A stretch of 5,504 bases of DNA, taken from NCBI GenBank assembly GCA_022706885.1, contig JAKJBR010000056.1, forward strand, positions 1-5,504, written 5' to 3'. Within the stretch, counting starts at the first letter, position 1, and every line of letters begins with the position of its first letter. This stretch comes from DUPQ01 sp022706885. GTDB lineage: Bacteria; Bacillota; Clostridia; DUPQ01. The position numbers and the translations under genes are program-made. Shown here one piece after another: positions 1 to 5,504 of the stretch. Below the pieces are notes generated by a model. It saw only the letters and a program-made list of their open reading frames with translations, was not told the origin of the DNA and searched no databases.

Positions 1-44
1 ACTGTCAAGTACAGGAAATACTTTTATTCCTTATTTGCATATAG

Positions 45-70
45 TATAATTTAGACAGAAAATGAGGTGA
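45..70 (+). promoter_or_regulatory. Probable -10 box and ribosome binding site of the mntA-like gene
   Basis: A consensus TATAAT lies at 45-50, and a strong Shine-Dalgarno GAGGTGA at 64-70 sits 4 bases before the ATG at 75. No good -35 hexamer is visible at the expected distance: around 21-27 there is only T-rich sequence. The -10 call is therefore tentative, while the ribosome binding site is convincing and fixes the start of the gene. Confidence 0.55.
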
Positions 71-74
71 TTCC

Positions 75-374
75 ATGGCTCCATACAGTATTGAAGAACT
101 CAAAAATATTATAATTCCGATTGCTCAGCGACACGGTGTCGAGAGTGTGTCGATTTTCGGTTCCTATTCACACGGTACAGCATCTGCAGACAGCGATTTA
201 GATTTAAAAATTGAAAAGGGCCAGCTGCATTCTCTTTTTCAATTGACTGCTTTCCGTCTTGCAGTTGAAGATGCCCTGAACTTATCTGTAGATCTTGTTA
301 CCAGCGAAGCCTCGGACGAGAACTTTCTCGAAATGATTGCAAAAGAGGAGGTGCTGCTTTATCGAAGTGCGTGA
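75..374 (+). CDS. MntA-type minimal nucleotidyltransferase (antitoxin of a HEPN/MNT pair), orphan
   Basis: This 99-residue protein is a single nucleotidyltransferase domain, a normal length for the family. The signature GSX10DXD is exact: Gly29-Ser30, then Asp41 and Asp43, with a likely third metal-binding carboxylate at Asp73 in SVDLV. In studied HepT/MntA (HEPN/MNT) systems, this exact signature marks antitoxins that AMPylate the HEPN ribonuclease toxin in the cytoplasm and so silence it. All catalytic residues are present, so the enzyme looks intact. The ATG at 75 follows a strong GAGGTGA site. The gene's end overlaps, by 8 bases, the GTG start of a HepT-like reading frame that stops after 23 codons, so the cognate toxin is missing here. 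The protein may now be vestigial, or may act on another HEPN toxin elsewhere. Family assignment is secure; the present role is inference. Confidence 0.88.
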   Translation: MAPYSIEELKNIIIPIAQRHGVESVSIFGSYSHGTASADSDLDLKIEKGQLHSLFQLTAFRLAVEDALNLSVDLVTSEASDENFLEMIAKEEVLLYRSA

Positions 375-454
375 TAAAGTCATCCTTGAAAAAATCATAT
401 CCTATTGTGAGCGTATTGCCGACAATCGAGGAAATTGAAAACGAATTGAAATAG
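367..454 (+). pseudogene. Truncated HepT-like HEPN toxin (DUF86) remnant
   Basis: A GTG at 367 opens a frame overlapping the end of the nucleotidyltransferase gene by 8 bases, the arrangement typical of MNT-HEPN operons. The AGGAGG-type sequence at about 345-351 could serve it. It reads VRDKVILEKIISYCERIAD and stops at 436-438. That peptide closely resembles the first helix of DUF86/HepT proteins, which are normally about 110 residues. The neighbouring frame, codons ending at the TAG 452-454, reads VLPTIEEIENELK. This could be the frame-shifted continuation of the first helix, or the natural HepT C-terminus joined by an internal deletion. Either way the RX4-6H ribonuclease motif is absent, so no working toxin is made. 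I am confident the gene is broken; the exact lesion is uncertain. Confidence 0.7.
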
Positions 455-497
455 ATAATAAGTATTTTTAGAAAAATAAATTTAACGAGGGATTTAT

Positions 498-1277
498 ATG
501 AGTGACATTAAACTAATTGTGGTTGATCTTGACGATACATTGCTTAGAAAGGATAAATCAATATCCGATTATAGTAGAAAAATAATTGCAGATGTTCGCA
601 AAAAGGGAATTCTCTTTGCATTTGCAAGTGCAAGAGGCGGAGTCGATGCTGATATAATTATTGCGGAAAATATATTCGATGCCTATATCAAATTTAACGG
701 TTCAAGGGTTTTTGCAAATGAGAAGTGTATCTGTCAATATCTTATGCAACCTGAAATTCTCATTCCGTTTTTGCAGGAGTTAAACGCAAACGGCATTCCT
801 GTTGTAACAGAAGTCGAAAATGTTCGCTATGCCAATTTTAACCCAAGTGAAAAGGGAATCAAATTGGGAAGTGTTGTAATTACAGACTATTCGACCGTTC
901 AAAACAAACCTTTTATTTCCGGAAGTGCAGACAAGATATTTGCTTTGATAAATTCTGATAACGACATTGCATTAATGCAAAAGGCTTTACCGGATTCGTT
1001 TCGTCTTCAAGCCACTCGAGATGGTTTTGCAATAATTATGCACCGAGAGGCGACAAAATCGAATGGGATTAAACAGCTTGCAGCGCATTATAGTATAGCA
1101 TTATCTGATGTGGCTGCATTTGGAGATGATGTAAATGATATTGACATGCTAAAGACCGTCGGCAGGGGGATTGCAATGGAGAACGCTGTTGCTGAAGTCA
1201 AGCAAAGTGTATCTGAAATATGCTTAAGCAATGAAAATGACGGTGTAGCAAAATGGATTGAGCAACACTGCTTATAA
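498..1277 (+). CDS. Cof-type HAD-IIB family hydrolase (sugar-phosphate or related phosphatase)
   Basis: A complete 259-residue HAD phosphatase, within the usual size of the Cof/YbiV group. Motif I is VVDLDDT with nucleophile Asp10 and acid/base Asp12. Motif II is the Ser44 region (FASARG), where the family more often has ATGR. Motif III is probably Lys187 in ATKSNGI, and motif IV is GDDVNDIDML with Asp210 and Asp214. The middle stretch of roughly 80-185 is the C2 cap that sets substrate choice, and the C-terminal DGVAKWIEQ is characteristic of the family. Members dephosphorylate small phosphorylated metabolites such as sugar phosphates or flavin precursors in the cytoplasm; the substrate cannot be read from sequence. 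The ATG at 498 is preceded by GAGGGA about 6 bases upstream. It follows the decayed HepT frame by 43 bases. I see no convincing promoter of its own, so co-transcription with the nucleotidyltransferase gene is possible. Confidence 0.9.
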   Translation: MSDIKLIVVDLDDTLLRKDKSISDYSRKIIADVRKKGILFAFASARGGVDADIIIAENIFDAYIKFNGSRVFANEKCICQYLMQPEILIPFLQELNANGIPVVTEVENVRYANFNPSEKGIKLGSVVITDYSTVQNKPFISGSADKIFALINSDNDIALMQKALPDSFRLQATRDGFAIIMHREATKSNGIKQLAAHYSIALSDVAAFGDDVNDIDMLKTVGRGIAMENAVAEVKQSVSEICLSNENDGVAKWIEQHCL

Positions 1278-1581
1278 CGAAGAATATAAAATATAACACA
1301 AAATATGGTTGACAAGCTTGTTGGCGCAATTTGAATGAAAAATGAATTCCGGTGCTCCTGAAATTGTATAGAATTCCTGATGTCAGACAAATGCTACTGA
1401 TGAAAAAGGTTGATTTTACGGGGTTTTATGAATGGAAAAACAGCCAAAAATGGCATTTTATTCTCGAATTCTTCTCCGGTACAGTTTATCTGTTGCCTTA
1501 TAGTTTCTTAATCTTCTTAAAAACCCTGTGTATCAATGCATTAAAAAGCAACGATGCAAATGTCGCCTTAAAAACAGGAAT
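1278..1581. other. Intergenic stretch without a supported gene
   Basis: About 300 bp lie between two genes that end towards each other. A plus-strand frame from a GTG at 1352 to a stop at 1618 is open for 88 codons, but it has no Shine-Dalgarno site, matches no family I know, and overlaps the 3' end of the minus-strand gene, so I do not call it. Visible details are a TTGACA hexamer at 1309-1314 without a matching -10, a 10-bp palindrome ACAAGCTTGT at 1312-1321, and a small GCCA/TGGC hairpin at 1443-1454. None is a convincing promoter or terminator. Confidence 0.4.
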
Positions 1582-2235
1582 TTATCTTTCTCTTGTAAAT
1601 GAACCGCTGCCTCTGTAGGTGTTTACAATACAGGTGAATTTCCAGCCGCATTTCGGACATTTTATAACATGATAAATGATATCATCAATCCAATGCCCGT
1701 CTTTCTTATGCTCTCCTATAGGACAGTTGCCTTCTACCAGGATAAAGTTTTCTTTTTCAATCAGTTCTTTAATATATTCTATGGTTTCTTCATACCGTTC
1801 AGGTGAAATAAAGTTGTGAACTTCCCTGACATCAAAACAATGTAAACATGTCGAATCGGAATATTTTGTTGTACCTGACGGTTCAAAAATAATCAGATTC
1901 TCTTTTATCGCCTTGTGAGTCAACTCTACAAGTTGCAGAACATCCTTTTCGACATCTGCATAATGAAAATAATTGGCCTGGGGGAATATCATAAACGGCC
2001 AGAAAACATTACCGACTTTATCCTGTACTTCTATAACAATAAATCCGCGTTCGCATTCCATTATTATTTTATAATCATCGGGAGAATATTTATATTCCAG
2101 ATAAAAAACGCACATCTGAACAGGTCCCCAATAATCAACGAGCTCGACATCATCACCGAAAATATCCAGCATTATTTTATGACAATTTCTCATGCTGTTG
2201 GCGGATATGGATTCATCTTCAAGTATAAGTTTCAT
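1582..2235 (-). CDS. Conserved-looking hypothetical protein with C-terminal Cys/His cluster
   Basis: I do not recognise a named family. The protein is about 217 residues from the ATG at 2235; a TTG at 2241, two codons upstream, is also possible because an AGGA (2247-2250) lies 5 bases before the TTG and 11 before the ATG. Counting from the TTG, the N-terminal two thirds is mixed alpha/beta, acidic and aromatic-rich, with no signal peptide or membrane span. A CLHC pair sits at 132-135. The end carries Cys173, His178, His183, then CPKCGWKFTC with Cys195, Cys198 and Cys204, and closes with NTYRGSGSF. The Cys/His spacing suggests a zinc-ribbon-like fold. The tail resembles C-termini I associate with uncharacterised Bacillota proteins, but that is memory, not a search. 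Expression probably starts at the promoter overlapping an inverted repeat at 2268-2287. Its size and isolated accessory position would fit an immunity or defence-related protein, but nothing proves it. Confidence 0.75.
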   Translation of the reverse strand: MKLILEDESISANSMRNCHKIMLDIFGDDVELVDYWGPVQMCVFYLEYKYSPDDYKIIMECERGFIVIEVQDKVGNVFWPFMIFPQANYFHYADVEKDVLQLVELTHKAIKENLIIFEPSGTTKYSDSTCLHCFDVREVHNFISPERYEETIEYIKELIEKENFILVEGNCPIGEHKKDGHWIDDIIYHVIKCPKCGWKFTCIVNTYRGSGSFTRER

Positions 2236-2267
2236 ATTCAATCATGTCCTATGCAAATTTTGATTTG

Positions 2268-2287
2268 TTATGTTAATTATAACATAA
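2268..2287 (-). promoter_or_regulatory. Perfect inverted repeat overlapping an extended -10 box (operator-like)
   Basis: TTATGTTA (2268-2275), spacer ATTA, and TAACATAA (2280-2287) form a perfect inverted repeat with 8-bp arms. On the minus strand the same bases contain TGTTATAAT (2284-2276), an extended -10 element that would start transcription about 30 to 40 bases before the hypothetical gene. I find no good -35, which an extended -10 can tolerate. A palindrome placed over a -10 box is a usual arrangement for a repressor operator; the regulator is unknown. The repeat is A/T-rich, so chance is possible. Confidence 0.5.
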
Positions 2288-2314
2288 TTTGTGACACCAT
2301 GATGTAAATTTTGA

Positions 2315-2507
2315 AAGGATAAAGTCGGCATGAAATATATTAAGGGTACTTGAGGAAAAAGCTAAAACTGCAGTACCGGAAAGCTCCGCATACAGCATTT
2401 ATTATATCTTATTCAGTGCAGCCGGTTTTACCGATGAGCTTAAAAGCGGTGCGCAAAGCAGAAAAGACTTACTGCTGTTTGATGACTTGTTATCGAACAA
2501 TAAATAA
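2315..2507 (+). pseudogene. C-terminal remnant of an AAA/archaeal-type ATPase (DUF234/DUF4143-like group)
   Basis: Only the last roughly 65 residues of a protein that should exceed 400 are present. Frame one, from 2315, reads KDKVGMKYIKG. The frame moves by one base at the GGG run 2344-2346 and continues LEEKAKTAVPE, then YYILFSAAGFTDELK, and ends FDDLLSNNK before TAA at 2505. The YYLFSxxGFTxEL signature and the preceding KVGM...LEEKA are, to my recollection, typical of the C-terminal nuclease-like domain of these ATP-binding proteins, which are frequent and often decayed in gut bacteria. Removing one G from the run would restore a single frame. A stop lies directly upstream at 2312-2314, and the ATPase domain with Walker motifs is absent. 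It therefore looks like a truncated, frame-shifted relic rather than a small gene. Assignment rests on remembered motif patterns. Confidence 0.6.
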
Positions 2508-2554
2508 TATCATTCTGCATTGCCGCTCATGCCACATTGTGAATAAAGTTTGGC

Positions 2555-3757
2555 TCAATGTTTTAAGAATAACTCCGTATCCATCTCATAAATATTCATG
2601 TATCTTTGACCGCTTTTGTATATATCTGTCCATTCAGGTAGTTTTGTGTATCGTATGTGTCTTAGTCCCAGCTTTTCACATACACGACGTGATGAGATAT
2701 TATCAGCATTATTGGTAATCAGAAGTTTCTTCATGCAGTGAGCCTTTGCCACACGGCAGAGTAGTCGGCAAGCTCTACCTGCGTACCCTTTGCCGCGGTA
2801 TTTTTCCTCAATACAATAGCCAAGTTGGCCGCTGTAGTACAAACTGGAATTATCCGGACCGAAGCCCGAATAACCGATTCTTAAGTTAACTTCGCCAATC
2901 TTTGTTTCTTCTATGCAAACGGCAAATTCATATGCCGGTACATAATTCTTCTCGGGAATAGCAGGCTTTTTTGCAGTGCAAACAAGACTTAATTGACCAT
3001 CAGTCAGATGGGGAAAGTCAATAAAACCGTTAAAAACGACAGGTAGTGATTTATAATATTCTATCTCGCTTGTTTTATCTTCCTCCACATAATCCACAAT
3101 CTTAATAAGGTCGGAAATGGTCCATTTACCTTTACTCTCACCGCTACGATCTATATGAAATGATGTAAAACCCTGCTCTCGTGCACCGTCCGCTTCCGGT
3201 TTACAGTCATCTACATACAGACTTTCTTCGGCGGTTACACCTTGACTGAAAAGTGCGGCATTGAATATGGTCGGGCTGGGCTTTGAAGCGCCGACTAATG
3301 AGCTTGCGGTAAAAGAAGTGAAATACTTTGCTATACCGAGTTGTTGTAATGTGTACTCAAGAGAAGGCGAGGTATCGCTGATTACGCCCATTTTATAACC
3401 GTTATTGTAGAAGTATTCTAATACCTCTACTACTTCCGGAAATAACAGACGGTCGTTATTGCACCAAAGTTCGTTAAACAGCAACTCGGCACGTTCGTTA
3501 AGGTCTTCCTTTACGCCTGCTTCTATGAGCATGTTACGATAATAGCGTTTGAAAAACTCGCGCTCGTCGTCAAGCGTTGTATACCAGGGCTTTCTACCTT
3601 CCGATGCAAGCTTAAAAAGTGACATCATTTTGTCGTATGTCATCTCAAATGCTTTTTCGCTCCATGCCGAGACCATTATGTCGCGCCACAGTTCTTTTTC
3701 TTCATTAAATTTTGTCAGTGTCCCGTCACGGTCAAAAAATATCGCTTTATATCTCAC
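2555..3757 (-). CDS. HAD-family phosphatase fused to GNAT N-acetyltransferase
   Basis: A 400-residue two-domain cytoplasmic protein. Residues 1-225 are a HAD hydrolase: motif I FFDRDGT (Asp9, Asp11), a helical C1 cap at about 16-95, motif II ISDTS (Ser127), motif III SKPSP (Lys159) and motif IV YVDDCKPEADGA (Asp183, Asp184). All catalytic residues are present. Residues about 235-396 are a GNAT domain: LRIG strand, then GYCIEEKYRGKGYAG with the acetyl-CoA-binding RGKGYA loop (321-326), and NNADNISSRRVCEKLG (349-364) as the later helix. The start is GTG, needed to keep motif I intact; the next Met (28) would remove it. AAAAAGG lies 8 bases before it. Substrates of either half are unknown: HAD halves of this type are phosphoglycolate-phosphatase-like, and the GNAT half resembles RimJ/RimL-like acetyltransferases of clostridia. 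A promoter upstream indicates transcription separate from the phosphonate gene. Confidence 0.85.
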   Translation of the reverse strand: MRYKAIFFDRDGTLTKFNEEKELWRDIMVSAWSEKAFEMTYDKMMSLFKLASEGRKPWYTTLDDEREFFKRYYRNMLIEAGVKEDLNERAELLFNELWCNNDRLLFPEVVEVLEYFYNNGYKMGVISDTSPSLEYTLQQLGIAKYFTSFTASSLVGASKPSPTIFNAALFSQGVTAEESLYVDDCKPEADGAREQGFTSFHIDRSGESKGKWTISDLIKIVDYVEEDKTSEIEYYKSLPVVFNGFIDFPHLTDGQLSLVCTAKKPAIPEKNYVPAYEFAVCIEETKIGEVNLRIGYSGFGPDNSSLYYSGQLGYCIEEKYRGKGYAGRACRLLCRVAKAHCMKKLLITNNADNISSRRVCEKLGLRHIRYTKLPEWTDIYKSGQRYMNIYEMDTELFLKH

Positions 3758-3782
3758 AACAAGTACCTTTTTCGCATTATGG

Positions 3783-3821
3783 TTTAAATAAACATTGTTC
3801 CATTCAATTTAACAATTTAAA
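3783..3821. repeat. Imperfect inverted repeat at the predicted transcription start
   Basis: ATTGTT (3794-3799) and AACAAT (3811-3816) are exact complements 11 bases apart, and outside them TTTAAAT (3783-3789) mirrors ATTTAAA (3815-3821). The inner and outer arms are not in the same register (5 extra bases on one side), so this is not one clean hairpin. It straddles the predicted start of the HAD-GNAT transcript, where a repressor could bind. The sequence is very A/T-rich, so chance is a real alternative. Confidence 0.3.
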
Positions 3822-3849
3822 TTATAGACAACAGCACTTCATTTAACAA
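3821..3849 (-). promoter_or_regulatory. Sigma-A-type promoter of the HAD-GNAT gene
   Basis: On the minus strand TTGTTA (3849-3844) is followed by a 17-base spacer and a consensus TATAAT (3826-3821). This places a start of transcription near 3814, giving a leader of about 57 bases before the GTG at 3757. It lies in the 147-bp gap after the phosphonate gene, implying an independent transcription unit. No rho-independent terminator for the upstream gene is visible in the gap, so read-through may also occur. Confidence 0.6.
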
Positions 3850-3872
3850 GCGACAATCTGTTTATATCTCTA

Positions 3873-3900
3873 TATGCAAGAAGTCTTGGTTTTATGCAAG
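3873..3900. repeat. Short direct repeat TATGCAAG, 20-bp period
   Basis: TATGCAAG occurs at 3873-3880 and again at 3893-3900, just after the stop codon of the phosphonate gene. Two copies one or two helical turns apart can be a regulator site, but with only two 8-base copies no function can be claimed. Confidence 0.25.
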
Positions 3901-3904
3901 CCGA

Positions 3905-5504
3905 TTAAAACCGATATAATTCCTTTATTGCATCGGCCAGCGCAACCATATCTTCGGGATACACATCTCCGATATTTCCTAATCTGAAAGTGGGTCTGGA
4001 AGTGAGTTTGCCCGGATAGATAACAAATCCTTTTGACTTAAGCGATTGGTACAATGCAAAGAAGTCCAGATTACCGAGCTCAAAAGTTGTTATGATATAC
4101 GATTGATTTTCCGGTGCAATAATGGACTTGATACCCAGTTCTTCCAGTTCTTGCACTAAAACTTTATGATTTTCCATATAACGCTTTTTCCGAGCTTTAA
4201 GTCCGCCCTCCATTTTATAATCATCGATAGCCTGTCTCAAAGCAAGCAGTATGTTGGTAGGGGAGGTGAAACGGAACTTGCCGTTTGCTTCGCAGAAACA
4301 CTTATATTGATCAAATAAATCAAGACTGTGTGACGAGGAGTTGCCTGAACTTGTCTCTAACAGTGTCCTCTTTACTACTACAAATGCCAGCCCCGGCAAT
4401 CCTTCCAAACATTTATTTGCACTTGAGGCCAATGCATCAATATCCAGACTCGGCATATCAATATCGTAAGCTCCGAAACTGGACATGGCATCCACAAGAA
4501 CTTTTTTACCGTATGATTTGCAAAGTTTTGTTAATTCTTCAACAGGATTTATAATGCCGGTTGTGGTTTCGCAATGAACGAATGCGACTGCGGAAATGTC
4601 TTGTTTGTGCTTCTGTAATTCTTTTTCAACAGCTTTAACATTTACAGGTTGGGTCATATCAAAGCTCAAATATGTATAATCTTTACCCAATTTGTCAGCG
4701 ATGGTTAACATTCGTTTCCCGTATTCGCCGTTTACTAAAAATAATATTTTCTTGTCTTTTCGGCAGAGTGTATCAATCATTGCTTCTACCGCATATGTGC
4801 CGCTGCCTTGCAAAAGAACAGTGGTATAATCATCGTTGGCTGAAATATGTGTAATATCCTTTATTACCGAAGTTGTAATAGCCTTATACTCATCGTCCCA
4901 AGTACAATGATCTGTGAGCATGGCATGCTTAACCGAATACCTGGTAGTCAGCGGTCCCGGTGTCAATAACTTCCGTGCTGCATTTTGGTTGAGCCTTCGG
5001 TTTATGTCGGTTATAACGTCCAAAAGTTCATTCATATCATCGATTATATAGTCCGCTCCGGCTTTGTAGTAAGCTTTGCGAACTGCCGCTTTTTTCTCTT
5101 CCAACTCATTTTTTGACAAGGCTGAAACCTCTCTGCGGGTAAGACCCAACTCGGACGAACCCATGATAATGCCCACTGTCCAACAATTTGCATTTTTTCC
5201 CTCCGCTATATCAGAAGTTGTATCTCCGACTTTTACCGCTTCATGCGTATCCGAAATACCGAAGTGCATGAGATTGTTCCAGATCATGTACGGATAAGGT
5301 CTGCCCTTAACGGTCATGTCGGCACTAATCCAATAATCGGGTGAATATCCCTGATTTTCCACTTTTGGCAAAATAAGATTCATCATCTCGGAGGTGTAGC
5401 CGGTAGTGGAACCTATCCTGATTCCCCGTGCTCTGAGAGCGGCAACCGTTTCAATGACATAATCTTTAACATCACAGTGTTGCTCTAAATTGGCAAAGAG
5501 AGTT
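3905..5504 (-). CDS. phnXW: Bifunctional phosphonoacetaldehyde hydrolase / 2-aminoethylphosphonate transaminase, 5'-partial
   Basis: The frame stays open to the right edge, so the true start lies outside; about 532 residues are visible. An ATG pair at 5381-5386 is internal to the PhnX domain. Positions below count from the ATG at 5386. Upstream of it the frame reads GIRIGSTTGYTSE, a PhnX core motif; then come GRPYPYM (28-34) and KVGDTTSDIAEG (52-63, Asp55 and Asp59) and GSSELGLT. The nucleophile Asp and Schiff-base Lys of phosphonatase lie in the unseen part. PhnW begins near 138 (LLTPGPL), with GSGTYAVEA (194-202), HCETTTG (271-277), VDAMSSFG (298-305), PLP-binding Lys325 in SSANKCLEGLPG, and carboxylate-binding Arg468 in FRLGNIG. 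PhnW moves the amino group of 2-aminoethylphosphonate to pyruvate; PhnX splits the aldehyde product into acetaldehyde and phosphate. This fusion order is already known in clostridia. The C-terminus is complete. Confidence 0.93.
   Translation of the reverse strand, partial: TLFANLEQHCDVKDYVIETVAALRARGIRIGSTTGYTSEMMNLILPKVENQGYSPDYWISADMTVKGRPYPYMIWNNLMHFGISDTHEAVKVGDTTSDIAEGKNANCWTVGIIMGSSELGLTRREVSALSKNELEEKKAAVRKAYYKAGADYIIDDMNELLDVITDINRRLNQNAARKLLTPGPLTTRYSVKHAMLTDHCTWDDEYKAITTSVIKDITHISANDDYTTVLLQGSGTYAVEAMIDTLCRKDKKILFLVNGEYGKRMLTIADKLGKDYTYLSFDMTQPVNVKAVEKELQKHKQDISAVAFVHCETTTGIINPVEELTKLCKSYGKKVLVDAMSSFGAYDIDMPSLDIDALASSANKCLEGLPGLAFVVVKRTLLETSSGNSSSHSLDLFDQYKCFCEANGKFRFTSPTNILLALRQAIDDYKMEGGLKARKKRYMENHKVLVQELEELGIKSIIAPENQSYIITTFELGNLDFFALYQSLKSKGFVIYPGKLTSRPTFRLGNIGDVYPEDMVALADAIKELYRF

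Noticed and set aside
446..480. TTGAAA hexamers as a promoter for the Cof-type gene
   Set aside because: No -10-like hexamer sits at a 16-18 base spacing from either TTGAAA (435-440 or 446-451); the sequence is simply A/T-rich.
1088..1390. 100-codon minus-strand frame opposite the Cof-type gene
   Set aside because: Most of it lies antisense to the conserved C-terminal HAD motifs and it has no start signal.
1352..1618. 88-codon plus-strand frame in the gap after the Cof-type gene
   Set aside because: It starts with GTG, has no ribosome binding site, resembles no family I know, and its end overlaps the well-supported minus-strand gene.
1915..2307. 130-codon plus-strand frame opposite the hypothetical gene
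   Set aside because: It is antisense to the Cys/His protein, is rich in Ile, Phe, Tyr and Asn as expected of a shadow of AT-rich coding DNA, and lacks a ribosome binding site.
2350..2718. 122-codon plus-strand frame from 2350
   Set aside because: It runs in a different frame from the recognisable ATPase tail and then antisense to the GNAT domain; its residues match no family.
3881..3895. Possible terminator after the phosphonate gene (CAAGA/TCTTG palindrome)
   Set aside because: The arms are 5 bp with a 2-base centre and there is no T run on the minus strand after it, so it does not look like an intrinsic terminator.
4285..5297. Three short plus-strand frames opposite the phosphonate gene
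   Set aside because: All lie antisense to a gene with conserved catalytic motifs throughout, and none has a convincing start.
5381..5386. ATG pair as the start of the phosphonate gene
   Set aside because: The frame stays open upstream to the window edge and encodes the conserved PhnX stretch GIRIGSTTGYT, so these methionines are internal.

Overview
The window looks like chromosomal DNA of a low-GC Gram-positive bacterium, most likely a gut-type Clostridia member. This is inferred from the AT-rich composition, purine-rich Shine-Dalgarno sites such as GAGGTGA, some use of GTG starts, and protein families common in that group. I cannot name a species.

Left part (1-1280, plus strand). A 99-residue MntA-type minimal nucleotidyltransferase has a clear ribosome binding site and a probable -10 box. 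Its expected partner, a HepT-type HEPN toxin, is present only as a broken stub of about 23 codons overlapping its end, so this toxin-antitoxin pair is decayed and the antitoxin is an orphan. A complete Cof-type HAD-IIB phosphatase (498-1277) follows.

Middle part (1278-2554). About 300 bp have no supportable gene. A minus-strand conserved hypothetical protein with Cys/His clusters suggestive of metal binding follows, read from a promoter whose extended -10 lies inside a perfect 20-bp inverted repeat. Next is a plus-strand C-terminal remnant of an AAA/archaeal-type ATPase (DUF234/DUF4143-like group), broken at its 5' side and by an apparent one-base insertion. The stub and this remnant show the region has been eroding accessory genes.

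Right part (2555-5504, minus strand). A fused HAD phosphatase-GNAT acetyltransferase has its own well-formed promoter. The bifunctional phosphonoacetaldehyde hydrolase / 2-aminoethylphosphonate transaminase (PhnX-PhnW fusion) runs off the right edge, so the first part of its PhnX domain, with the nucleophile Asp and Schiff-base Lys, is outside the window. PhnW would convert 2-aminoethylphosphonate plus pyruvate to phosphonoacetaldehyde plus alanine, and PhnX would cleave phosphonoacetaldehyde to acetaldehyde and phosphate: the classic two-step use of ciliatine as a P, N and C source in one polypeptide.

I see no tRNA, rRNA, CRISPR array, insertion sequence or intact mobile element. Nothing here is clearly a new system. 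The best leads are the orphan antitoxin, the HAD-GNAT fusion, the Cys/His hypothetical protein with its palindromic promoter, and the ATPase remnant.
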